This document shows positions 9,935-16,803 of a stretch of 64,000 nt of DNA, one piece after another. The notes beneath the pieces are model-generated. The model had not been told where the DNA came from and did not search any database. It saw only the letters and a program-made list of their open reading frames with translations. This DNA comes from Pedobacter borealis DSM 19626 (lineage in GTDB: Bacteria > Bacteroidota > Bacteroidia > Sphingobacteriales > Sphingobacteriaceae): contig NZ_JAUG01000006.1 in NCBI RefSeq assembly GCF_000708285.2, positions 41,315 through 105,314 on the forward strand. The letters run 5' to 3'. Both the position numbers and the translations under genes were made by a program. Each line of letters opens with the position of its first letter. The first letter of the stretch is position 1.

Positions 9935-10163
9935 AGGCTTTGTCCCGCCCTTTGCTACAAATCCTCAACCTCGTTCCCCGGTCTGCGGGTTTTTCGCTTC
10001 GGTCGGGTTTAGGCGGCGTGTGTAGTTCTGCTATTTAGGTTTTAACGGCGTTGTGCCAAGCTGAAGGTACAAAATGGCATCAGGCTTTGTTAATTAAACC
10101 AGATAGAGCGGAATAGCCCACAGCGTAGCGAGGACTATAAGCGATAGCGGGGCTGTAAACCGC
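9935..10163. other. GC-richer non-coding segment with imperfect inverted halves
   Basis: The gap between topA and the peroxidase gene (9765-10362) contains no credible gene. Within it, 9935-10163 is clearly GC-richer than its surroundings. Its left half (tttgtcccgccctttgctac...) resembles the complement of its right half (...gcgatagcggggctgtaaac), so it could fold into a large imperfect hairpin. This looks like a dispersed intergenic repeat or a structured RNA. No function can be assigned. Confidence 0.45.
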
Positions 10164-10362
10164 CAAGAACCACTGCCCTCAATTTCCTAATCAAAAAAGA
10201 CACTTATTTGAGCAATGAAATATATGCTTTCATTTTCAAATCATGCTCACAGTTTGTTCTATTAGCCAGTTCTCTTACTTAATTTGCTACATTTAATTTA
10301 CAACAACGTTACGTTGGCGCAACCTATTTGTGCTTATATTCGTATATAAAAATAAAACAACG

Positions 10363-10875
10363 ATGATCAGCACAATTTTAATCCTATTAAACTTATTGGT
10401 ATCTCCACCAAAAAATGTTTACGAGTTCAGCTTTAAAACCATTGATGGTAAAGAAATTAAACTATCGAAATTTAAAGGCAAAAAAATCTTAATTGTTAAC
10501 ACCGCTTCTAAATGTGGTTTTACCCCACAGTATGAAGATTTGGAAAAACTTCAAAAGCAATATGGCAAAAAGGTAGTATTAATTGGTTTCCCTGCGGGTA
10601 ACTTTGGCGGACAGGAGTTTTCTACCAATGCAGAGATTAAAGAATTTTGTACCGGAAAATACAATGTGTCGTTTTTACTTGCCGAGAAAAGCAGTGTTAA
10701 AGGTGATGATATCAGTCCATTGTTCAAGTATTTAACTTCTCAAACCAATACGGAAGAACAAGGTGATATTAAATGGAACTTTGAGAAATTCTTAATTAAT
10801 GAAAAAGGAGAATTGGTACACCGTTTCCGTTCTAAAACAAAACCTACTGACGAAGCGATTGTAAAGAACTTATAA
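10363..10875 (+). CDS. glutathione peroxidase family thiol peroxidase
   Basis: This protein of about 170 residues has a short hydrophobic N-terminus (MISTILILLNLLVSPP) that may export it or anchor it. The GPx signature NTASKCGFTPQY carries the peroxidatic Cys (Cys, not selenocysteine). The second signature appears as GFPAGNFGGQEF, in which the usual Cys-Asn-Gln is replaced. The Trp-Asn-Phe motif of the active site is present (WNFEKF). A Cys in EFCTGKYNVSF sits where the resolving Cys of thioredoxin-dependent members lies. It therefore probably reduces hydroperoxides with thioredoxin. The ATG at 10363 is preferred over one eleven codons upstream, because it leaves a proper leader. A strong hairpin follows the stop. 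Confidence 0.9.
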   Translation: MISTILILLNLLVSPPKNVYEFSFKTIDGKEIKLSKFKGKKILIVNTASKCGFTPQYEDLEKLQKQYGKKVVLIGFPAGNFGGQEFSTNAEIKEFCTGKYNVSFLLAEKSSVKGDDISPLFKYLTSQTNTEEQGDIKWNFEKFLINEKGELVHRFRSKTKPTDEAIVKNL

Positions 10876-10883
10876 AAGGCGGG

Positions 10884-10940
10884 AAGGCGGAAGGTTTAAG
10901 GTAGAAGGTTTTTCCTTCCAGCCCTTAAACCTTCCGCCTT
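10884..10940. terminator. long hairpin between convergent genes
   Basis: The arms aaggcggaaggtttaagg (10884-10901) and its exact complement (10923-10940) are joined by a loop with its own gaagg/ccttc pairing. The hairpin lies between the convergent peroxidase and aquaporin genes and could stop transcription from both sides. Confidence 0.7.
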
Positions 10941-10948
10941 TTACCTTA

Positions 10949-11655
10949 TCAGTTTTTCTCCAAAACTGTTTTCCAAACCAAGGCACTGAGTGCCGCACCA
11001 ATAATGGGTGCTACAATAAAGAGCCAAACCTGGCTTAAGGCTTCTCCGCCAACCAAAAGTGCGGGGCCAATACTTCTTGCCGGATTTACTGATACACCCG
11101 TTAACGGAATGCCCACAATATGAATGAGTGTTAAACTTAAGCCAATTGCAAGTCCTGCAAAGCCGCCGTTGATATTTTTAGTAGAGGTCGAACCGAAAAT
11201 CACCAACAAGAAAATAAAGGTGAGTACAATTTCGGCAATAAAACCAGCATGCAAGCTGTAATGCTGTGAGATAGTGCTGCAAAACCATTTTGCCCTAATC
11301 CATTTGTTGCCAAAGAATATTCTGGCTTTCCTGAGGCAATTTGCAGTAAAATAAATGCGCCTGCAATGCCGCCTAATACCTGAGCCACAATGTAATAAGC
11401 GGCTTCAGTAATTTTCATCCGGCCAGCGATTACCATTCCGATTGAAATTGCGGGATTAATGTGACAGCCTGAAATGTGCCCAATAGCATAAGCCATTGCG
11501 GTGACTGATAAGCCAAAGGCAAAAGATATGCCTAATAAGCCTACGCCGGTTGTGCCATTTGCGCCAGCTATAACCGCGCTGCCACAGCCCATTAAAACCA
11601 ATACGAGTGTGCCTAGAAATTCGGCACTGAATTTAGAAAGTTTACTTGTCTACAT
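10949..11655 (-). pseudogene. aqpZ: aquaporin Z-like channel gene, broken by nonsense and frameshift
   Basis: Read together, two frames give a complete MIP-family water/glycerol channel of about 235 residues. The first pore motif is in HISGCHINPAISIG and the second in SVNPARSIGP. The sequence is similar to AqpZ to its end at LVWKTVLEKN. Two lesions are seen. The natural ATG (11653-11655) is followed at once by TAG, where the family would have a sense codon, and the frame then continues TSKLSKFSAEFLGTLVLVLMGCGS. In addition, one base is missing near 11268, between NGFAALS and QHYSLHAGFIAEIVLTF. Total length is 3n+2, consistent with one deletion. Initiation at an internal TTG (11601) could bypass the first lesion but not the second. 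A sequencing error is possible for either. Confidence 0.85.
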
Positions 11656-11885
11656 ATAATTTATTATTTAAAGGTTTAAATATTATCCGGATGATTGTCA
11701 ATCGAATATAACTAAAAATTTAGAATATAAAATGGAATAAAATGCTGGTGATTTAGCCTGATTGAATTACGGAATTTTAGACAAGAGAAAGGGACTTAAA
11801 TCCATAAGCCCCATTTAAACCAAACAAACTATTTATGAAGTTTATATAAAACCCATATTAGAATAAAATGTTTTGATGAAAATTA

Positions 11886-12282
11886 AGAGCCTGTTTAAAT
11901 TTGATACAATTATTTTACTTATCTAACATTTTTGTCACACTGAGGGTTAATTTATTTTGTAAAAATCAATATGAATGACAGATGGATAAAAGCAGGTGAA
12001 TGGTCTTGAAGTATCGTCATTTCGACCGCAGTGTTCCAAAGGAACTCCTTTGGAGGAGAAATCTTTTGAATTTGATTCAATAATTTGTACAAAGATCTCT
12101 CTCCCGAAAGTTCGGGACTGCGCTACAGTCGAGATGACGACGATTCTATTGGAGCCTGTCAATGATAGCGGAGTCGATTGCTTTTAATATACCGAAAAAC
12201 GAGTCCTCGACTACGCTCTCCACAGGAGTCCTTTGGACAGACTGACATACTAATAATTTACAATGAAATTTAAACAGGCTCT
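11886..12282. repeat. MITE-like element with perfect 17-bp terminal inverted repeats
   Basis: The ends agagcctgtttaaattt (11886-11902) and the exact complement (12266-12282) enclose 363 bases without a gene. The interior holds a REP unit (12015-12140). It also has segments whose complement is found around 36230-36283. This accounts for most of the 755-base gap between the broken aquaporin and the metallo-hydrolase. No target-site duplication is evident. Confidence 0.7.
12015..12140. repeat. REP unit A
   Basis: The outer arms cgtcatttcgac and gtcgagatgacg nearly match as inverted repeats. Inside is the hairpin tccaaagga-ac-tcctttgga. A close relative is at 42064-42171, and a partial one starts near 63950. 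Confidence 0.75.
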
Positions 12283-12410
12283 AAATCATTTACAATTTTT
12301 GAGGACAATTATGCTTTTGTGTATTCAATTGCTGTTTTTTGCTTAAAATAAGTCCTACTGTAAGTAGCTAAATTGATAGAAAACGGCAAGCTATTTTTGG
12401 CTTTAGGGTG

Positions 12411-13247
12411 TTAAAATAGGTTGAGTTGTTCTGGCTGGTATTGGCTAGGGTCGAAATTGTAAACTTCGGGTGTGTTTTGAGTATTGCTTACGTAATACAG
12501 CGCTGTTTCCTCATATCTTGAAGCTACTTTAACAAAAGTATTGCCGGCAACATTTTTAAAAAGATTTTCAACCAGCTCTGGGTCGTTATTATCTTTTGAT
12601 AAGTGGCTCAGTAATAAATGACTCATGTACGGGGCTTTATGGTTGATGAAAAGCTCCAACGCCTGTGTATTGCTTAAGTGACCGTGACCACTTGTGATCC
12701 TCCGTTTCAAAAAATAAGGGTATCGGCCATTTTCCAGCATCTCTGTATCGTAATTGGCTTCTAAGAAAGCGGCATGACAGTTTTTGAAATGGGCAATTAA
12801 ACGATCGCACACCGAACCAATATCTGTAAAAACACCCAGTCTTACCTCGTTGCATTCAACAGTAAAACTATAAGGATCGGCTGCATCGTGAAATTTAGAA
12901 AATGCAGAAATCTTTAGACCGCCAATCTGAATGTGCTGTAAATGGCTTAATGAAAAGGTATTGTTTGCATCCAAAACTAACCGGCTGCTTTTTAGGGTAG
13001 CTGTGCTAATGTAAACCGGGAGTTTATGTTTTTTAGCAAACACCGCCAGCCCCTTAATGTGGTCGCTATGTTCGTGTGAGATAAAAATGGCTTTTACTTT
13101 ACTGATTGATAAACCTAAACGGTTCATCCGTGTTTCAACCTCTTTGCAGGTTAGGCCAACATCAACCAAAATTGCTTCATTATCGTTACCCACATAGTAA
13201 CAATTGCCATTACTGCCCGAATTGATTGATGTAAAATATAGTGCCAT
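12411..13247 (-). CDS. MBL-fold metallo-hydrolase, WalJ/YycJ-like
   Basis: This 278-residue protein has the metallo-beta-lactamase fold. The metal-binding signature ISHEHSDHIKG (HxHxDH) is present. It also has the early segment GSNGNCYYVG ... LVDVGLTCKEVE, typical of the YycJ/WalJ group (predicted 5'-3' exonucleases linked to DNA repair or cell-wall signalling). Further metal ligands are likely in FTDIG and in the SHLSKDN segment. The C-terminal tail (YNFDPSQYQPEQLNLF) is lineage-specific. It is cytoplasmic, with no signal peptide. It follows the marR gene on the same strand by about 50 bases and may be co-transcribed with it. Confidence 0.88.
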   Translation of the reverse strand: MALYFTSINSGSNGNCYYVGNDNEAILVDVGLTCKEVETRMNRLGLSISKVKAIFISHEHSDHIKGLAVFAKKHKLPVYISTATLKSSRLVLDANNTFSLSHLQHIQIGGLKISAFSKFHDAADPYSFTVECNEVRLGVFTDIGSVCDRLIAHFKNCHAAFLEANYDTEMLENGRYPYFLKRRITSGHGHLSNTQALELFINHKAPYMSHLLLSHLSKDNNDPELVENLFKNVAGNTFVKVASRYEETALYYVSNTQNTPEVYNFDPSQYQPEQLNLF

Positions 13248-13294
13248 TTTTCAGCCTGCAAGATAAGGCTTATTTGGCGAAGGAAAAAGGAAAA

Positions 13295-13738
13295 CTATAC
13301 TCTTGCGCCATTGTGTTCTACCAAACGTGAAAGGAGGGGTAGAAAAGCCTGAATCAAGTTGATTTCTTCTGAGGAGAAGATTTTTTCCATGGTTTGTGCC
13401 AGCCATTCTTCTTTTATTTTTCTGCTGGCAATAATGTGTTTTTCGCCAAGCTTGGTTAAGCCGATAAAAATCTTTCGTTTATCCTCTTTGCTCGGAAAGC
13501 GTTCCACACATTTGGCATCGAATAAGCGGTTGATGATCTGCGAGATAGCTTGTTTTGATACCCTTTCCATGTCTGCCAGCTCTGTAGATAACATTTTGCC
13601 ATGTTGTTCGAGCAGCGACATCGTTAACAGTTCGGCATTGCTAAAGTCTGAACTTACGTTCTGTTTGCGTAGCTGCCTGGTTAAGCGGGTAACTGTGCTT
13701 CTTAGTTTTGCGGCTATATCTTGTGTTTGAGTAGGCAT
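13295..13738 (-). CDS. MarR family transcriptional regulator
   Basis: This 147-residue winged-helix protein has a helix-turn-helix segment (TELADMERVSKQAISQIINRLFDAKCVERFPSKEDKRKIFIGLT) with the usual wing Asp-Lys-Arg-Lys. It diverges from an MFS exporter gene. Two copies of a GTAAAGTnACTTTAC-type palindrome sit just upstream of each gene. The likely arrangement is a drug- or metabolite-responsive repressor controlling itself and the exporter. The ligand is unknown. The ATG at 13738 gives the standard family length. Confidence 0.92.
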   Translation of the reverse strand: MPTQTQDIAAKLRSTVTRLTRQLRKQNVSSDFSNAELLTMSLLEQHGKMLSTELADMERVSKQAISQIINRLFDAKCVERFPSKEDKRKIFIGLTKLGEKHIIASRKIKEEWLAQTMEKIFSSEEINLIQAFLPLLSRLVEHNGARV

Positions 13739-13745
13739 CTTAATG

Positions 13746-13760
13746 GTAAATAAACTTTAC
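13746..13760. promoter_or_regulatory. MarR operator candidate, regulator side
   Basis: The sequence gtaaataaactttac keeps both outer half-sites (GTAAA and TTTAC) of the palindrome seen on the exporter side, with central mismatches. It lies eight bases before the marR start. Confidence 0.55.
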
Positions 13761-13848
13761 AAAAATAAGATTTTAATTTTGTGGATAAACTAATATGGGT
13801 CTTTTTTTTTGTTTGAATTGTGATTCTAGTGTGATAAAAATTTCTGTT

Positions 13849-13877
13849 TTTGGTTTTTTGATCTGATTTTAGTTTTG
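13849..13877 (+). promoter_or_regulatory. promoter of the MFS gene
   Basis: TTTG at 13849-13852 and TAGTTTTG at 13870-13877 (a perfect TAnnTTTG) are separated by 17 bases. Transcription would start inside or next to the operator at 13885-13899. Confidence 0.5.
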
Positions 13878-13884
13878 TACTTTT

Positions 13885-13899
13885 GTAAAGTTACTTTAC
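13885..13899. promoter_or_regulatory. MarR operator candidate, exporter side
   Basis: gtaaagt-t-actttac is a perfect palindrome with seven-base arms. It lies 10 bases before the MFS start and just after its -7 box, where a bound repressor would block initiation. Confidence 0.65.
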
Positions 13900-13909
13900 T
13901 ATTTTAAAC

Positions 13910-15139
13910 ATGAGTATTTTTCGTTCGCTAAGGCATTATAATTACAGGTTATTTTTTACAGGTCAGGCTATTTCATTAATCGGCACATGGATGCAGTGTG
14001 TAGCCATCAGCTGGTTGGTATATCGTTTAACAGGATCGGCTTTTTTGCTGGGACTGATTACTTTTTTGAGTTTAATCCCTTCACTGGTACTCGCGCCGTA
14101 TGCTGGGAGCTATGTAGATAGGCATAATAAGTATAAGATATTGGTGATTACCCAGGTGATCCTGATGCTGCAGGCTGGTGCCCTGGCTTTGATGATCTGG
14201 TTTAAAGTATACGATATGTTCTGGATTGCAGTACTTTCACTGGTTCAGGGCTTGGTAAATGCTTTTGATGTTACCGCCCGTCAATCGTTAATGGTAAATT
14301 TAATTGATGATAAAGAAGATTTACCAAATGCCATTGCGCTCAATTCTTCCATGTTTAATGCAGCCAGGTTAATAGGCCCGGCGTTGGCAGGGGTGATTTT
14401 GAGTACTTTAGGTGAAGATATTTGTTTCCTGATCAATTTTGTGAGCTTTATTGCGGTACTGGGTTGTATGGTGATGATGAAGCTTAAACCCACCGCACAT
14501 CAAAAATCGAAAGAAAATATCTGGATCGACCTGAAAAAAGGTTACGATTATCTTAAATCATCGCCAGATTTGGCATCCATGGTATTGATGATGGCTGCAT
14601 CGAGTTTATTGGTAATCCCTTTCACTACTTTATTGCCTGTTTTTGCAAAAGATATTTTTAACGGAAATGCTACAACATTTGGCTGGTTTGAAAGTGCAGC
14701 AGGATTTGGTGCATTCTTCGGCGCCATTTATATGGCTACATTAAAAGTGAAGCAAAACCTGCAGAAAATTGTAATGATGTCGGGTATTTTGCTGGCCATT
14801 TCGGTTGTAGCGCTGGCTATATCACCATCGCTTGTTCTGGCTTTAATCTGTACTGGTTTAGCTGCTTTGGGTTTGATGGCTCAAACCTCATCTATCAATA
14901 CTTATCTGCAGACTCATGCCGATGATGCAATGAGGGGAAGGACTTTAAGTTATTATATCATGGCTTATCAGGGTGTATTGCCAATCGGCAGTTTGTTGAT
15001 GGGGTATTTGGCACATCTTTTTGGTACCCAAACTGTAGTTGCTTTTGAAGGTGTTGCGGGTTTGTTGATTGTGGCTGCGTTTGTGTACAATGAAAAACAT
15101 AGGAATCAATTGAACAGTAGTGCAATGTCATTAAATTAA
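13910..15139 (+). CDS. MFS transporter (EntS/MFS_3-like exporter)
   Basis: This 409-residue inner-membrane protein has about twelve hydrophobic segments. It begins with the typical MFS_3 pattern FRSLRHYNYRLFFTGQAISLIGTWMQ and has the loop motif YVDRHNKYK between helices 2 and 3. The family exports small molecules, siderophores or drugs by proton antiport. The divergent marR gene and shared operators suggest inducible efflux. The substrate cannot be told from the sequence. It ends about 50 bases before a repeat element. Confidence 0.9.
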   Translation: MSIFRSLRHYNYRLFFTGQAISLIGTWMQCVAISWLVYRLTGSAFLLGLITFLSLIPSLVLAPYAGSYVDRHNKYKILVITQVILMLQAGALALMIWFKVYDMFWIAVLSLVQGLVNAFDVTARQSLMVNLIDDKEDLPNAIALNSSMFNAARLIGPALAGVILSTLGEDICFLINFVSFIAVLGCMVMMKLKPTAHQKSKENIWIDLKKGYDYLKSSPDLASMVLMMAASSLLVIPFTTLLPVFAKDIFNGNATTFGWFESAAGFGAFFGAIYMATLKVKQNLQKIVMMSGILLAISVVALAISPSLVLALICTGLAALGLMAQTSSINTYLQTHADDAMRGRTLSYYIMAYQGVLPIGSLLMGYLAHLFGTQTVVAFEGVAGLLIVAAFVYNEKHRNQLNSSAMSLN

Positions 15140-15186
15140 TATGTCATCTGGGATTTTTTTAATTTGGGTACGAGTGGTCGTCGAGG

Positions 15187-15326
15187 TTGTATCATAAAGG
15201 CGATTTCAGCCCAGAAGCTGTCATGTTGTCCAAAGGACTCCTACGGAGAGCCTGTCGAAACACCTCAAAGAGTATTTAAACAGGTCCTTCGACAAGCTCA
15301 GGATGACAAATTTATATTTATGATAC
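15187..15326. repeat. MITE-like element, copy 1 (ends ttgtatcataaa / tttatgatac)
   Basis: The element starts ttgtatcataaaggc and ends aaatttatatttatgatac, so its ends are inverted repeats. It contains tgtccaaaggactcctacg and a gcctgtcgaaa / ccttcgacaagc stem. It shares long stretches with 35962-36298. With the following REP-like and heptad sequences, it accounts for the roughly 300-base gap before the LacI gene. Confidence 0.7.
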
Positions 15327-15411
15327 CCCTCCTTAATAGATAGATAAAGATGCTGATCCCGAACATTCGGGACAGCATGACGATCGAGTAGATACAATAT
15401 TGTGCACAAAA

Positions 15412-15439
15412 CGCTAGACGCCATGCGCCAAACGCTTAC
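15412..15439. repeat. heptad tract, CGC every 7 bases (4 units)
   Basis: CGC triplets begin at 15412, 15419, 15426 and 15433. The units are cgctaga, cgccatg, cgccaaa and cgcttac. The tract overlaps the stop codon of the LacI gene. Confidence 0.75.
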
Positions 15440-16455
15440 CCATGCACAATCACCTTACAATCCACCATTACTTTCTGGTAATTATGAATATCAATTTCTT
15501 TGTTAATCAATTGTATCAATAGTTTAATTGCATTTTCACCTACTGATTCGGGGTTTTCTTCAATAGAGGCAATGGGAGGCGAATCGAGATAACTGATGAA
15601 GGAAGTGTTCCCAAATCCTATACATTCAATTTTATTAAAGTTAGGGTGATTTATCGACCTCAGGTATTTTATTGCATCGAAGAGAATAGGTTCTTTAAAA
15701 GCCACCAGCGCAGTGGGCATATTTTCTGGATTGGCAAATAAACTTTTGATTGCTGAAATTGTATTTTCCTTATCAAAATCGGTATAAGCAACCAATTCCG
15801 ATGAAAAAGGCACTTGATTATCTTTTAATGCATTGATGTAGCCATTAAAGCGATCGTGCGTAAAATTAATCATTTTTGGACCACCTAAATAAGCAATCTT
15901 TTTATGTCCTCTGTCTATTAAAAACTTTGTGGCCTGATAACAGCCCTGAAAAGTATTGCCTAAAACTTTATGGCAGCTTAAGTTAAAACTCGGGTTTCGG
16001 GTATAATACACAACCGGAATGCCCATGTTTTCGAACTGATCTAAATGCGCAAAATCTTGAGTATGTTTTGAAATAGCCACAATTAAACCATCAACCCGAC
16101 TCCGCAATAACATATTTGCAGACTGAATCTCTTTTTCCAGATCATCGTGAGATTGACTGATGATAACATTGTATCCATTTTGTGTGGCAAACTGTTCCAC
16201 TCCATAAATACTTCTGGTAAAAAAATGGTCTAAAAGATTGGGTAAAATAATGCCGATAATATGCGATTTCTTTTCCTTTAAATTAATAGCTGATTTATTA
16301 GGGGTAAAATGCAAATCGCGAGCCATTTCCTGAACACGTTGTTTCGTGTATTCGTTTATGGTTGGGTAGTTATTAAGGGCTTTTGATACTGTTGATACTG
16401 ACATCTTTAACTTCTCAGCCAAGAATTTTAGTGTAACAGGGGTATTATTCATCAT
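15436..16455 (-). CDS. LacI family transcriptional regulator
   Basis: This regulator of about 339 residues has an N-terminal LacI helix-turn-helix (VTLKFLAEKLKMSVSTVSKALNNYPTINEYTKQRV) and a periplasmic-binding-protein-like sugar-sensing domain starting at HIIGIILPNL. The ATG at 16455 (or the adjacent one at 16452) precedes the HTH. The longer frame would start with TTG. Two CG-centred palindromes upstream match what LacI proteins bind. The divergent glucuronate operon is the obvious target, and the ligand would then be a uronate or glucuronide. This link is inferred from position and operators. Confidence 0.92.
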   Translation of the reverse strand: MMNNTPVTLKFLAEKLKMSVSTVSKALNNYPTINEYTKQRVQEMARDLHFTPNKSAINLKEKKSHIIGIILPNLLDHFFTRSIYGVEQFATQNGYNVIISQSHDDLEKEIQSANMLLRSRVDGLIVAISKHTQDFAHLDQFENMGIPVVYYTRNPSFNLSCHKVLGNTFQGCYQATKFLIDRGHKKIAYLGGPKMINFTHDRFNGYINALKDNQVPFSSELVAYTDFDKENTISAIKSLFANPENMPTALVAFKEPILFDAIKYLRSINHPNFNKIECIGFGNTSFISYLDSPPIASIEENPESVGENAIKLLIQLINKEIDIHNYQKVMVDCKVIVHG

Positions 16456-16497
16456 CTTTTCCAATCTGAGTGCATAGTTAAGAAAAAAAACGCAATT

Positions 16498-16515
16498 ATT
16501 TCAAACGTTTGAAAT
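16498..16515. promoter_or_regulatory. LacI operator candidate 1
   Basis: atttcaaacgtttgaaat is a perfect 18-base palindrome with the central CG typical of LacI-family sites. It lies 43 bases before the regulator's start codon. Confidence 0.7.
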
Positions 16516-16551
16516 GTAGTTTCATTGGATTTTATTGCGTTTTGGCCTATT

Positions 16552-16565
16552 TTAAAACGTTTTAA
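16552..16565. promoter_or_regulatory. LacI operator candidate 2
   Basis: ttaaaacgttttaa is a perfect CG-centred palindrome. It overlaps the -33 region of a possible operon promoter whose -7 box would be taaattcg at 16581-16588. Confidence 0.55.
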
Positions 16566-16621
16566 TCTTTCGAGCTTTTCTAAATTCGTGATCACTAGCA
16601 CAAACTACCCAAATAAACACG

Positions 16622-16726
16622 ATGAAATCATTACCTGCTCCCGGCAAATGCTGTCAAAAATCTAACTTATGCTTTTGGGGCAAATCCCTCGTTATTAATG
16701 AAAAACTAAATTTTGCTCAAATTTAG
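16622..16726 (+). CDS. possible 34-residue leader ORF
   Basis: An ATG-started frame of 34 codons in the operon leader encodes a Cys-rich peptide (MKSLPAPGKCCQKSNLCFWG...). It could be a leader peptide, a chance frame or a remnant. No ribosome-binding or conservation evidence is available. Confidence 0.2.
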   Translation: MKSLPAPGKCCQKSNLCFWGKSLVINEKLNFAQI

Positions 16727-16749
16727 GAAGGCAGTGGAAACACCGTCTG

Positions 16750-16787
16750 TTAATTAATTGTTAGTTTTGAAACGATCAATTAATTAA
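16750..16787 (+). promoter_or_regulatory. promoter -7 box framed by an 11-bp inverted repeat
   Basis: TAGTTTTG at 16762-16769 is a perfect TAnnTTTG box 34 bases before the first operon gene. It is enclosed by ttaattaattg (16750-16760) and its exact complement (16777-16787). No clear -33 element was found. Confidence 0.45.
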
Positions 16788-16803
16788 TATTAAAACTTAA
16801 GTT

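Noticed and set aside
10949..11601. Two separate overlapping membrane proteins
   Set aside because: Together they reproduce one aquaporin, each carrying one pore motif. They are halves of a broken gene, not two genes.
12411..13738. Defence island made of the metallo-hydrolase and marR genes
   Set aside because: Both are ordinary families with clear alternative roles, and no defence partner is present.
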